DNA from: Ichthyophis bannanicus
Taxonomy: Eukaryota; Chordata; Amphibia; Gymnophiona; Ichthyophiidae
DNA length: 64,000 nt
Direction: 5' to 3'
NCBI GenBank assembly: GCA_033557465.1
Contig: CM066033.1
Span: forward strand, 14,075,080 to 14,139,079
The notes below the pieces were generated by a model that saw nothing but the letters and a program-made list of their open reading frames with translations, ran no database searches and was not told the origin of the DNA. How positions within the stretch are numbered: the stretch's first letter is position 1; each line of letters opens with the position of its first letter. Both the position numbers and the translations under genes were made by a program. Positions 22,503-31,705 of the stretch are shown here, in pieces.

Positions 22503-23085
22503 TCAGCATATCACGGCCTCCATGGCCAATCCAGGGCTATCAGAACTACTAGTCTCGGATGGTCTTCTACGCTCTGGAGGACCCATAGAGGAAACACATA
22601 CAAAAGCCCCTCCTAGGGCCATCCCTGAACGAGAGCATCTAGGCCCTCCGACATCCTTTCCTTTCTTCTGCTGAAGAAGCGGTTTACTTTGGCCGACTCC
22701 CATTTTGCCATGAGGTCCATGATGGGTGGACCCCACCGGTGTACCACCTGGTCGAACACTTCCTCACAGAGTTCCCATTCTCCATGATCCATCTTGACCC
22801 GGCTCAGGTAGTCCACAGTGACATTCTCTACCCCGGCTATATGCAACCGCCGACAAAGCCTGGAGATTAACCTCAACCCAATCAAGCAGCCGCCCTGCCT
22901 CCTCCTCCAGGGGAGGACTGCTCATGCCGAATGATATAGGCCACTGTAGTGACATTGTCCGAGAACACCTGGACTGCCTTCTGTTGACCTAGCGCTCGAA
23001 CGCTCTGAGCGCCATTGCTACTGCTCACAATTCTACCCTGTTTATTGACCGCCAAGCCTCCGGGCATTCCAGCACCCCTGGGCAA
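22503..23085 (-). pseudogene. DIRS RNase H and methyltransferase-like relic
   Basis: KAVQVFSDNVTTVAYI (RNase H Asp motif, compare VQTDNQVAMFYVN), HIAGVENVTVDYLSRVKMDH and WELCEEVFDQVVHRWGPPIM followed by a degenerate form of the DLFAS motif (DLMAK) and NRFFSRR. Order and spacing match the intact gene at 49375-50060. Frames are broken. Confidence 0.65.
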
Positions 23086-23284
23086 AGTGCCCCTCGCAGT
23101 GAGCCCCCCCAGCTAACCAGATTGGCATCTATCATCAACTGAATCTACCACAGGAACTCGAGAGGCATCCCCTGTTCCAGCTTCCCTGGCTGGAGCCACC
23201 AGTCCAGGGCTCTCCTGGTCACCAGAGGACATGTAGCACCGTGGACAAAGGCTGATGCTGATGAGACCAGTGACGGAGAAGGGA

Positions 23285-24100
23285 TTACTGGAGCAGTCTC
23301 ATGTGGGCCCTCGTCCAGGGTACGAGCTTGATCGTTGCCGCCATGGTCCCCAGAACTTGGAGATAATGCCAAGCGGTGGCGCCCTCATGGCCAGAAGCTG
23401 ACCCACCAGACGCCAAAGCTCCCTCGTCCTCTGAACTGGCAAGAACACCTTGCCTAAGGGGTATCGAACCTTGCCCCGAGATACTTGATCTCCTGGAGGG
23501 AACCAATCTGCTCTTGGACAAGTTGATTACCCACCCCCGGCTCCTCAAGAGATTGACTACCTTGGTTGTTGCCTCTACACTCTCCTCCTTGGACTTGGTG
23601 TGGATTAACCAGTCGTTGAGGTACGGGTAGACCAGGATCCCTTCTTTGCGAAGAGCCGCTGCCACCATGACCATCACCTTGGTAAAGGTACGAGGCACCG
23701 TCACCAGTCCAAACAGTAATGCCTGAAACTGAAAGTGTCCCATAAGTACCGCAAACAGCAGGAACTGTAGGTGTGACTAGCGGATGGGAAGGTGGAGATA
23801 CGCCTCCCTGAGGTCGAGAGACATTAGAAACTCTCCTGCCATACTGCCACTATTACCAACTTCAGGGTTTCCATGCAAAAATGAGGAACCCTGAGACAAT
23901 GATTGACTCATTTGAGGTCGAGAACAGACGGAAGGAACCCTCCTTTTTGGGAACCACAAAATAAATGGAGTACCGACCGCAGCCGCCCTGGCTTTTGGGA
24001 ACTGGCACGACCGCTCCCAGGAGCAGAAGCTGCACCAAGGTTTCCTTTACTGCCGAGGCCTTGGACAGGGCTCTGCAAGGCGACTGCACAAACGATGGGG
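23285..24100 (-). pseudogene. DIRS reverse transcriptase relic
   Basis: GRYSIYFVVPKKEGSFRLF (23970-24040), then MSLDLREAYLHLPI (23780-23830), FQALLFGLVTVPRTFTKVMV (23660-23730) and VYPYLNDWLIHTKSKE (23590-23640). The catalytic YLDD is mutated to YLND, which by itself would remove polymerase activity. Several frame changes are present. Confidence 0.75.
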
Positions 24101-24134
24101 GGATTGGTCTTGCCAGTTCGAGGGCATACCCCTC

Positions 24135-25940
24135 TCAAATTACCTTCAGAACCCATTGATTGGAAGTGACCCAATCCAAGCAGAGAAAAATCTGCCGCAG
24201 GCGCCCACCCTCCACCAGCCGGCCCGGGTCCCCCTCGCTCCATTGTGGCTTCCTAGGACCCGAGGTGGAGGAAGAGACCCCAAATCCTCTTCCTGCCCCC
24301 TGAAACCCCTGGAAATTCTGTCCTTTCGCGGGAAAGCGTCCCCTCTGAAAAGGTGTTGCGCGAGCTGACCAAAACTTACGAAAGTCACACGGCTGAGACA
24401 TTGCAGGTGCGGGGATGTGACTCTGTTTTGGTCTATCCTCTGGGAGCCTGCCTCCCTTAGATTCTCCCAGCTTCTTAACCAATTTGTCCAGGTCCTTCCC
24501 AACAAAATCTTTCCCTTGAAGGCGAGCTTGCTGAGTTGAGCCTTAGAGGAACCATCTGCCGCCCAGTTGTGGAGACACAGATAGCGACAGGCAGCCACCA
24601 CCGAAGCCATATTCTTCACCAGACCCCTGATAAGCATGGAGGTCACTCGGCAGCTGGAGCTGCTGAGACCATCGAAGGCAAGCCCTGGCCACCCAAGCCC
24701 TGCACACGAATGCCTGGAGAGCCAAGGGATCGATGTCAAAGGCTTGTTTAATAACGTGTCCAGCTTCCTGTCCGCACTGACTCAACAGGGATGGTTGTCT
24801 TCTTGGTAACTGCCCACATGGCCGCGTCCCCCCTAGGGACCGAAGTAAATCTCTCTCGTGTTCCGGCAAGGGGTATAATCGCGACATGGACTGCACTCCC
24901 CTTAAGCCAGACTCCGGCTGGTCCCACTCCTCCTGGATCATCTGATGAACCACTCGGTGAACTGGGAAGACTTTTTGTGACTTCCTAACTGCCTGAATAA
25001 ATGGATATTCCAATGCCTCCTCCTCCGCTGGGATGCCTGTGGAGATATTGAGGGTCTTCAACGACTCACTGATTAACGCCGGCAACTATTCTTGGTGGAA
25101 CACCCGAACAATCCTGGCCTGTTTCTCCTCCGGAATCTCGCCCTCTTTGAGCTCCTCTTCATCCTCCCCCCTTTCCCGGTCCGAGGACGACTTCTCATGA
25201 GCCTCCAACCAAGGGGACTGTAAAGCCACCTCACTCACCAGCCTAGTCCTTTTCAGAGGCACCTCTGCGTCTTCCGGCTCCTTGTGGTCAACTCCCCTTT
25301 TTGCCGCACCCTCCTGCGCTGGCTCCTGATCTAGTATGCTCTGTTGCTTCAGACAGAACCCTCTGTGCAGCAATGAAACAAACTCTGGGAAAAAAAACCC
25401 CATTGTCTCCCCCCCCCCCTTCCACTCCCTTCGAAGTGGAGGGCCTGGGCTGCGGCAGAGGGAGAGCAGGATGATCTGACAGAGAAGGTGGCGGTGACCC
25501 AGCCTCAACCATTGTGACCCCAGGTCCCGCCGACTCCTGAGAGAGGGCTAAAGGGGTTCCTAGTCTATACTTGCTTGGATACCCTGGTCCAAGGACGCCG
25601 CTTCCATTACGCAGCCTCTGCACACTCCTGTCTCTGACATTGCTCCCCACTGGACGCCGGACACCAAACACTGCGGCCTCATTGGCATGGTGTCTGGACT
25701 GCTCTGAGCCAACAGAATGCCAATGCACAGTCCTCAGGGAGTCTGCTGCCAAGCCTTGTTTCTGGACAAACTTTTTTTTTTTTTTACCTCTAACACAATC
25801 GAAAAATAATGGATCACCGGAACAACACGGACTATTAGCATCCCACTCCCCCAATTAATGGGATTCCGTGCCAACCAGCCCCGAAAGCAAGATATGGAAG
25901 GACAGACTAGATAGGCCATGTGGTCTTTTTCTGTCATCAT
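24135..25940 (-). pseudogene. DIRS gag relic (copy 2)
   Basis: The acidic segment with SDRERGEDEEELKEGEIPEE (about 25130-25190) is followed by VHRVVHQMIQEEWDQPESGL (24900-24960), AFDIDPLALQAFVCRAWVAR (24680-24750) and TSMLIRGLVKNMASVVAACR (24590-24660). It has the same order as copy 1, with different frame breaks. A CR1-like tail (25790-25960) is embedded in the 5' part in both copies, so it predates the duplication. Confidence 0.6.
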
Positions 25941-25960
25941 ATTTCTATGTTTCTTGAAAC
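25790..25960 (+). repeat. CR1-like 3' tail, shared by both DIRS copies
   Basis: GGACAGACTAGATAGGCCAT ... TTTTTCTGTCATCATATTTC is a CR1-type 3' ending. The same tail is at about 15150-15340 in copy 1. Confidence 0.6.
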
Positions 25961-26539
25961 TCGGTTAAGAATCGGGCCTCCAGCGAAAAAGTGCGAAAAA
26001 GCGCGAATGCAACAGTCCTACCTATTCCGACGCTGATCTTCCTTTCCTCTGCCTCCTACGTGGTAGCCCTGTTGCTAACATGTGGCCGGCGACCGTGTGT
26101 GTTCTACTTTTCCATGCGGTCTGCCGCCATGGCTGTCTGCTCAGCTGTTTCTTTCCTTGTGGCTTCTTAGAGCAGACTCCCCTGGCGATGCTGCTCCGCC
26201 TGCGTGCTCAGCAGCCAAGAGGGCTTCAGCATCACAGCAGAACGAACAGCAGGCAGCCCTGGCAGTTAAATTAATCTTCAAGTTGGCTCCTCACCCTAGC
26301 AGGGATCGTAACCGCCAGGCACTGACAAACTCCCAAGAAGCCTCCTCCTGCTCTGCCGGAACATGTAAGACAGGGCAAAAGAGAAGGGGGGGAAGGGGGT
26401 TCCTCTCCCACTCTTGCTCACACACCTGCCTGCCTGCCTGTCTAAAAGGGAGACCCAAGATAAGTTCCTTTAGTTTCTTTAATTATTTTTATCTTCCTAA
26501 ATGTCTCTCCAGTAAGCCTAATCTCCTGGCTTACTGCTC

Positions 26540-26690
26540 CCTAACTGCTTGGAGACTGAGTATACTGGAGCTGGTGGGAGGTGCCAGTGGTATATATACT
26601 TCAGTGTCATCAAAAGGATGACGTACTCAGTCTCCAAGCTGCTGGAACGGGAGCACACCCAGAGAAAAGAGACTGACTGGAGGGACGCTT
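26540..26690 (-). repeat. DIRS left terminal repeat
   Basis: GAGCTGGTGGGAGGTGCCAG ... GACTGACTGGAGGGACGCTT. Inverted partner of 18720-18900; the duplicate copy is 15935-16095. Confidence 0.7.
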
Positions 26691-26708
26691 AAGAATGAGA
26701 GGTTAGAT
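26691..26708 (+). repeat. L1 target-site duplication, left copy
   Basis: AAGAATGAGAGGTTAGAT, identical to 39408-39425 immediately after the L1 poly-A tail. Confidence 0.9.
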
Positions 26709-26882
26709 TCAGATCACGTGATGCGGTGAGGGCAGCAGACGGACACTGCTTGCGCTCCGGTCCTCCCCAGCCTATACCGGGTGATTAATGCCGTTTATAT
26801 TGCCATTTCCAGCTAAAACTATTATTTAATTAGCCATCCCGGCGAATTTGGCCAGATTTGTCATCGGGGGAGAGGTGGAGAG

Positions 26883-27719
26883 ATGGCAAGAGCCGTGAAA
26901 ACCACGCGGCGGGAGAGGGAGCTTGGAACCCCAGCTCCTAAGATGGCCGACAGCGGGGCCATGCCTAAATCGTCGACCTCTCCAGAATTTTTGGAGGAGG
27001 TCTCTGCGGCCGTGGCAGAAGCACTCTCCACTGAATTCACTGCCCTCCACGGAAAAATGGATACTTTGCAAACTTCGGTTAGTGCTTTGGGAAGTCGCCT
27101 CCATGAAGCGGAAGACCGCATTGGGCAGGCAGAAGACGGCCTGGAGGCCCTGAACCAAGATCTGGGGGCTCTGCGATTGCAGGTACAGGCACAAGAAATG
27201 AAAATTGACGATCTAGAGAACCGCTCCCGACGGAATAATCTCCGTGTGATGGGTATCTCGAATTCGATTGCGGATAAGGAGCTGAAGACTCATTTAGAGA
27301 CCTTACTTCCCCAGCTCTTTGAGGGTATTGAAAATGATGGAAAATTGCTTATAGAACGTGCTCATCGTGTGGGAGTTCAATCTCGAGATCAGAGGCCGAG
27401 AGTGGTGCTAGTGAGATTTTTATATTTCCCTCAGAAGGAAGCTATCCTTTGAGCAGCGAGGCAAAAGGGGGAGATTTTGCATGATAACATGAGGCTTCGA
27501 TTTCAACACTACTCTGCGACTGTGAGTCAGAAACGTAGAGCATACGCTCCCCTTTGTCAAAAGCTGCTAGACTTGCATATCAAATTCTCAATGCAATACC
27601 CCGCAAAGCTGCATGTGTTCCATGCCGGTGGTCGTCGCTCCTTCGAGTCTGCAGAAGAGGCAGGCCCCTATATTGCGACATTGGGGCGCGAAGAGCAACT
27701 ATCTCCGGCTGCTTCCTGA
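26883..27719 (+). pseudogene. L1 ORF1, one premature stop
   Basis: 278 codons in one frame with a single TGA at 27450-27452, inside a conserved block (LYFPQKEAIL before, AARQKGEIL after). The N-terminal half is a coiled coil (LHGKMDTLQTSVSALGSRLH and onward, about residues 45-115). It is followed by the L1 ORF1 hallmark LENRSRRNNLRVMGI (about 111-125) and the RRM/C-terminal domain (RPRVVLVRF, then YPAKLHVFHAGGRRSF). ORF1p is an RNA-binding trimeric chaperone needed for L1 retrotransposition. ATG at 26883 is the first good start and lies 174 bp into the element. Confidence 0.9.
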
Positions 27720-28913
27720 GCAGCCGTGCTTGTACTGAAGCTCGGATTTTACATGACGCATACCTTGGCTGCACAGAGAGAAAGCAAACTTTGGCCTAGC
27801 TTCGAGATCTTGGGAGTCCGCTGTTGTTTTCCTGCTCCTTCCCCCCCTTCTTCTCTTTGTGGACTCCGGGGGCAGGTGCCTGGATGGGTGCGAAGAGCCC
27901 TGGGACGGTGTATGCTTTCGGGAGCTGATTCTGTCTAGCCCATAGTTGTGGGCCTAACCTTCCCCCAAATGGTGATGGCGGTGAAGGGGGAACCGTTCAC
28001 TTGGACAGCTCTACTTACCATATGGGCTTTGAACTGCTCTGGATTTTGAACTGCTCTATCTGCCTTTTGCGATAAATTGCTGTTCTATTTTTTTTTTCCT
28101 TTCTCTCATATTTGGTCTCTGTCTGTGGTAATGTATGGGCAGTATTCCTTCCCCCCTATATATGGGATGGAATTGGGGCTAGAGTCCTGTTCAGGGGTTC
28201 CTCCTTGCCTCCCTGGGAGAGAGCTAGATTCTGGCCTGTTAATTGTAGCGGAGCCTCCACCGGAATCCGGAGGGATGATGTTGCTGGCTGGTCCCCCCTT
28301 GGGTGGCGCTGGGAGCTTTGGTCGGCTCCCCGGACCCCCTAAGGCCTGTCGAGTTAATTTGCATTCGGTTGGCCTTGGTTGATTGGGGCCAGGGGCTTTG
28401 GGGGAAGGGGACTTCCATTTCACCTGGCTCCTGGTTGGGGTTGGGGGGAGGGCTGAATGGCTGGCTGGTCTGTCGCCGCCCCGGGGACTTGTTCTGGTCG
28501 GGGGGGTACTTTGGGGGTTTGCTCTGCCCTAAGTATGTTATTTGACTATTGTTAGAGTTTTGCTTTTGTCTGTTATATCAAGTGGGTATTGGGCCCCTGG
28601 ACTTGCTTGAGGCCTATTTGCTAGTTGGGGTCATGGGGAGTAGTATTGTCTTTTGGCAGTTGGGAAGGGGGGGGGGACCGTACGCATCTAAGTGATCTCT
28701 GGGTGGTAATCTTCTTCTGCTCCTGGATCAGGGGAAGATAGAGGCAGCGAGTAAGGGGAGGTGAGGGGAGGGGTTTAGTCACATCCTCAACAAATGTAGT
28801 AGGCATTGCGGCAGCCATCTATATACTGGATGGAGGGTGCTCCATGCTGGGGGGGCTCCCTCTGGGACATTGCTCTGTATCTTTTTAGCAGGCCCTCCTA
28901 GTACCCATTTAAC
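27720..28913 (+). other. Long G-rich L1 inter-ORF region
   Basis: About 1.2 kb between ORF1 and the ORF2 endonuclease start, with many runs of G on the plus strand (for example 28657-28676 and 28497-28515). No conserved protein was recognised. Most L1 elements have a far shorter spacer, so this is either a feature of this lineage or an undetected decayed segment. Confidence 0.6.
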
Positions 28914-30149
28914 CTGAAGATAGTATCCTGGAACGTCTGCGGTCTAGGGAGTCCAATTAAGAGATTAAATCTTACAGGCTCTAGCCAGGCAACGGGCTGA
29001 TATAGTTCTACTTCAGGAAACCCACCAGACAGCTGAAGAACACAGTAAGCTTTGCCGGGGGTGGTGAGTCAGGTGTGGGGGGTCCCAGCCCTTGGGAAGA
29101 AAGGTGGTGTGGTGGTTTTAATACATAAAAATGTTCGATTGGATGTTAAGAAAGATATTGTTGATCCCGCTGGGCGATTTCTTTTTCTGCATGGTGTATT
29201 GGATGGGAAGCCTATTATTCTAGGGAACCTCTATTGCCCGAATGTGCTAGATTCTGCCTTGTATTGTCGACTAGCGGCTAAAATCGAACAATTGCCGGAA
29301 CTCCCACTGATTTTGGGTGGTGGCTTTATTGGCGTGATGGATGTGGAGGTTGATACATCCACGGGGAGGGGGCCTAGGGAGCGACAGCAGGCGGCTCAGG
29401 CAATGTGCCGATTTTGTACTTGGCTGGGGCTTATCGACCCCTGGCGGTTGCTGCACCTGGAAGAGAAACTATACTCACCAATCTCGAACCCATGGCACTA
29501 GTGCACGTATTGACTATCTGTTGATTTCTCGAGGCCTGTTTAGAGCTGTAGGAGACGCGCAGATTGGGCCGGTCGAGATCTCGGACCATGCTTTCATTTG
29601 GCTTGAGTTGAGCTGGGGTGGCGATAGCCCTCAGACGCGGATTTGGCGTTTTCCACTAGAGCTTTATAAGGACGTCCAGTTCTGTCACTTTCTTACACGA
29701 CGCTGGCAGGAATTTGAGTCTGATCATAGCGGGCATCAAGGGGATCCCGAATTGGTGTGGGAAACCGCAAAAGTCGTTTTGCGACGGGATAATATTGCCT
29801 TTTTGGCGCGGAAGTGGAGACGGCAGGATGACCATATCATCCGCCTTGAGAAGTCAGTTGTGCAGTTGAGGAGGGCAAATGCCCGTAATCCGAGCGCCAC
29901 TCTTAAGACCAAACTTTGGGAGACCCAACTAGCATTAACTGAGCTTTTACACCAGCGGGCGAAGAAATCCGTGATGTACTATCGATACCAACTGTATTGT
30001 CACGGCGATAAACCGGGAAAGTTATTGGCTCGCTGTTTACGGGGCCCTCGGACATCGAATTTGATTCCCGCTCTTCGTGATCATCAGGGGATCCTTCATA
30101 GAGACAGTTCGCAGATAGCCCGGGTCTTTCGTTCTTTTTTTCAGCGACT
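28914..30149 (+). pseudogene. L1 ORF2 endonuclease part
   Basis: Starts KIVSWNVCGLGSPIKRLN (APE-type endonuclease N-terminus). It then has ADIVLLQETHQTAEEH (catalytic Glu), VVLIHKNVRLDVKKDIVDP, LPLILGGGFIGVMDVEVD and ARIDYLLISRGLFRAV ... EISDHAFIWLEL (SDH box). The usual GGDFN is GGGFI here, so a catalytic Asp is lost. Frame changes occur near 29040 and 29480. After 30149 the coding text is broken by the LTR element and resumes in frame at 36586. Confidence 0.85.
30146..30149 (+). repeat. LTR element target-site duplication, left
   Basis: GACT, repeated at 36582-36585. Removing one copy and the element restores continuous L1 ORF2 text at this point. Confidence 0.85.
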
Positions 30150-31705
30150 TGTCAGACGGCTGCCTGGGTGAGAATCTTCACACTCTTGGCAAATGCATAT
30201 TTCTATATGATTTGCAAGGTACTGTGGGCAATGTAGTTCATTCACACCAGACACAGCTGCTGACAATAATTTAGTTGTGCTCTTGGGTAAAGCCAATAAG
30301 ATATTTATTTATGGGGTTATTTCTCCCAACACAGATATGCTTGGTAGCACATAAATTAGGTTACTTGCTTTCAGTGTTAACTTGGAAAAACAAAGTCAAA
30401 ATCAGGAAAACAACAAATGAAAAGTCACAAAGCAATAAACAAACTGTTCTTTTCAATGTTAACTTCTGATTACTTCCCACATAGATACAGAAGTGATTCT
30501 CTCCTAGCTCACAAGCAATTAGGTAAGGCTTAATTGCTAGCAGTTACCAGCTGAAACCCCTTAGCTGGCTTGCCTTCCACTGTGTGGGTCAAATCCTGCT
30601 TCAGGAGCTTTTCTGAGTAGATTAAAGAACAAATTTGTATTTCTTTGTGATGGTTGCTGTACTTTATAACAGAAAGTTACCAACGGAGTTTAGATAGAGA
30701 GCAGTCCATATAAACTGGATCCTCATCTGTTATTATTCCCCCTTGTTCAACAAGCATGGGTTCAATATCATGGATTGGCACAGATGAATCTCTCAATGGA
30801 GCATTTTCAGGAGAATACTTGTTTCCCTGCTGTCTTTCAAGGTTATAGCTAGGGCATAGATCAGTGTTCATACCTGAGCTTCCATTGCTGCTAGAGTTCC
30901 TCTCTATATAGCCTGGCCAGTATGTAGTCCAGTTCTTATGTCCAGCCTTCCAATCCAGATCCCTGGACACTGGATCTCTCTTCATATACCTTCTGGCACA
31001 GGTCTTATAGTCCCTTCCACGTGCAGCCGTCTCCCTCACAGGTAGCCTCTGGTAATTCCTAGCTCTGCAGCACCATTCCTCTGGCTTTCCCCAGTCCAAT
31101 GGTGTATGCTGGCCCTTGGAATACCTCCCAGTGTACGTACTGCTTTGGACTCTTCTAGACCTCTCAAAGGCTTTTCTCTTCCTTCTTCCAAAGGGTCTCT
31201 TTCCCTCTCTGTCCGTCCGGTTTGGCTTCTGCTTCTGATGATCCTTCAGATGAAACTGATGATCAAACTCAAGCTGATTCTCAGGATACTGAGGACAATT
31301 CTCTGGATATCCAAGGTGATCATGAAGATGGTCATCTGTAGAATAAACTCTACTCTTATTCTGCTTAGATGAGTGATCCTCCCTAACACAGCGCAGCTGT
31401 GCTGAATCAGGCCTTGCCCTTTGAGATGAGTGTTCCATCCTAGCACAGCGCAGCTGTGCTGAATCAAGCCCTGCCCTTTGCAATGAGTGCTTGGGGATTA
31501 CCTCATAGCCCTTTTGATTGAACACACGTTTTCTCACTTCAGCTCCTCTCATGGCTGTTGGAAACCTGGTGCATTCTGGGACTGGTAGTCTTTTATGGCA
31601 AAATTCTGTTTTCTCATTTCTACCAGCACTGACAGGTTGCTTGTTCAGAGACACTTCACCTTTTCTATAGCCCCTTCCTGAGCTATGATAAGCTTCCTTA
31701 TCACA
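30150..31705 (-). repeat. 3' LTR (1556 bp)
   Basis: Nearly identical to 35026-36581. Visible differences include CACTCTTGGCAAATGC versus CACTTGGCAAGTGC near the left end and a 2-bp TC difference near 31530. It encodes the last 343 codons of the polyprotein plus about 530 bp beyond the stop. Confidence 0.92.

Larger units (their letters stand above)
18720..26690 (-). mobile_element. Minus-strand DIRS element with nested LINE insertions
   Basis: Terminal repeats lie at 26540-26690 (start of the element, minus strand) and 18720-18900 (its end), inverted to each other. In element order there follow gag (25940-24135), reverse transcriptase (about 24100-23285), RNase H and methyltransferase-like region (23085-22503), tyrosine recombinase (22019-21084) and the internal complementary region (20837-20935). 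That region joins the complement of the left start (CTAAGCGTCCCTCCAGTCCA) to the complement of the right end. This is the DIRS layout. An L2 (18940-20505) and a CR1 tail (21905-22305) are inserted. All frames are broken, so it is inactive. Confidence 0.75.

Noticed and set aside
26082..26621. 180-codon plus-strand frame
   Set aside because: Lies antisense to the DIRS 5' region with no recognised domain; the duplicate copy at 15400-16050 does not preserve it.
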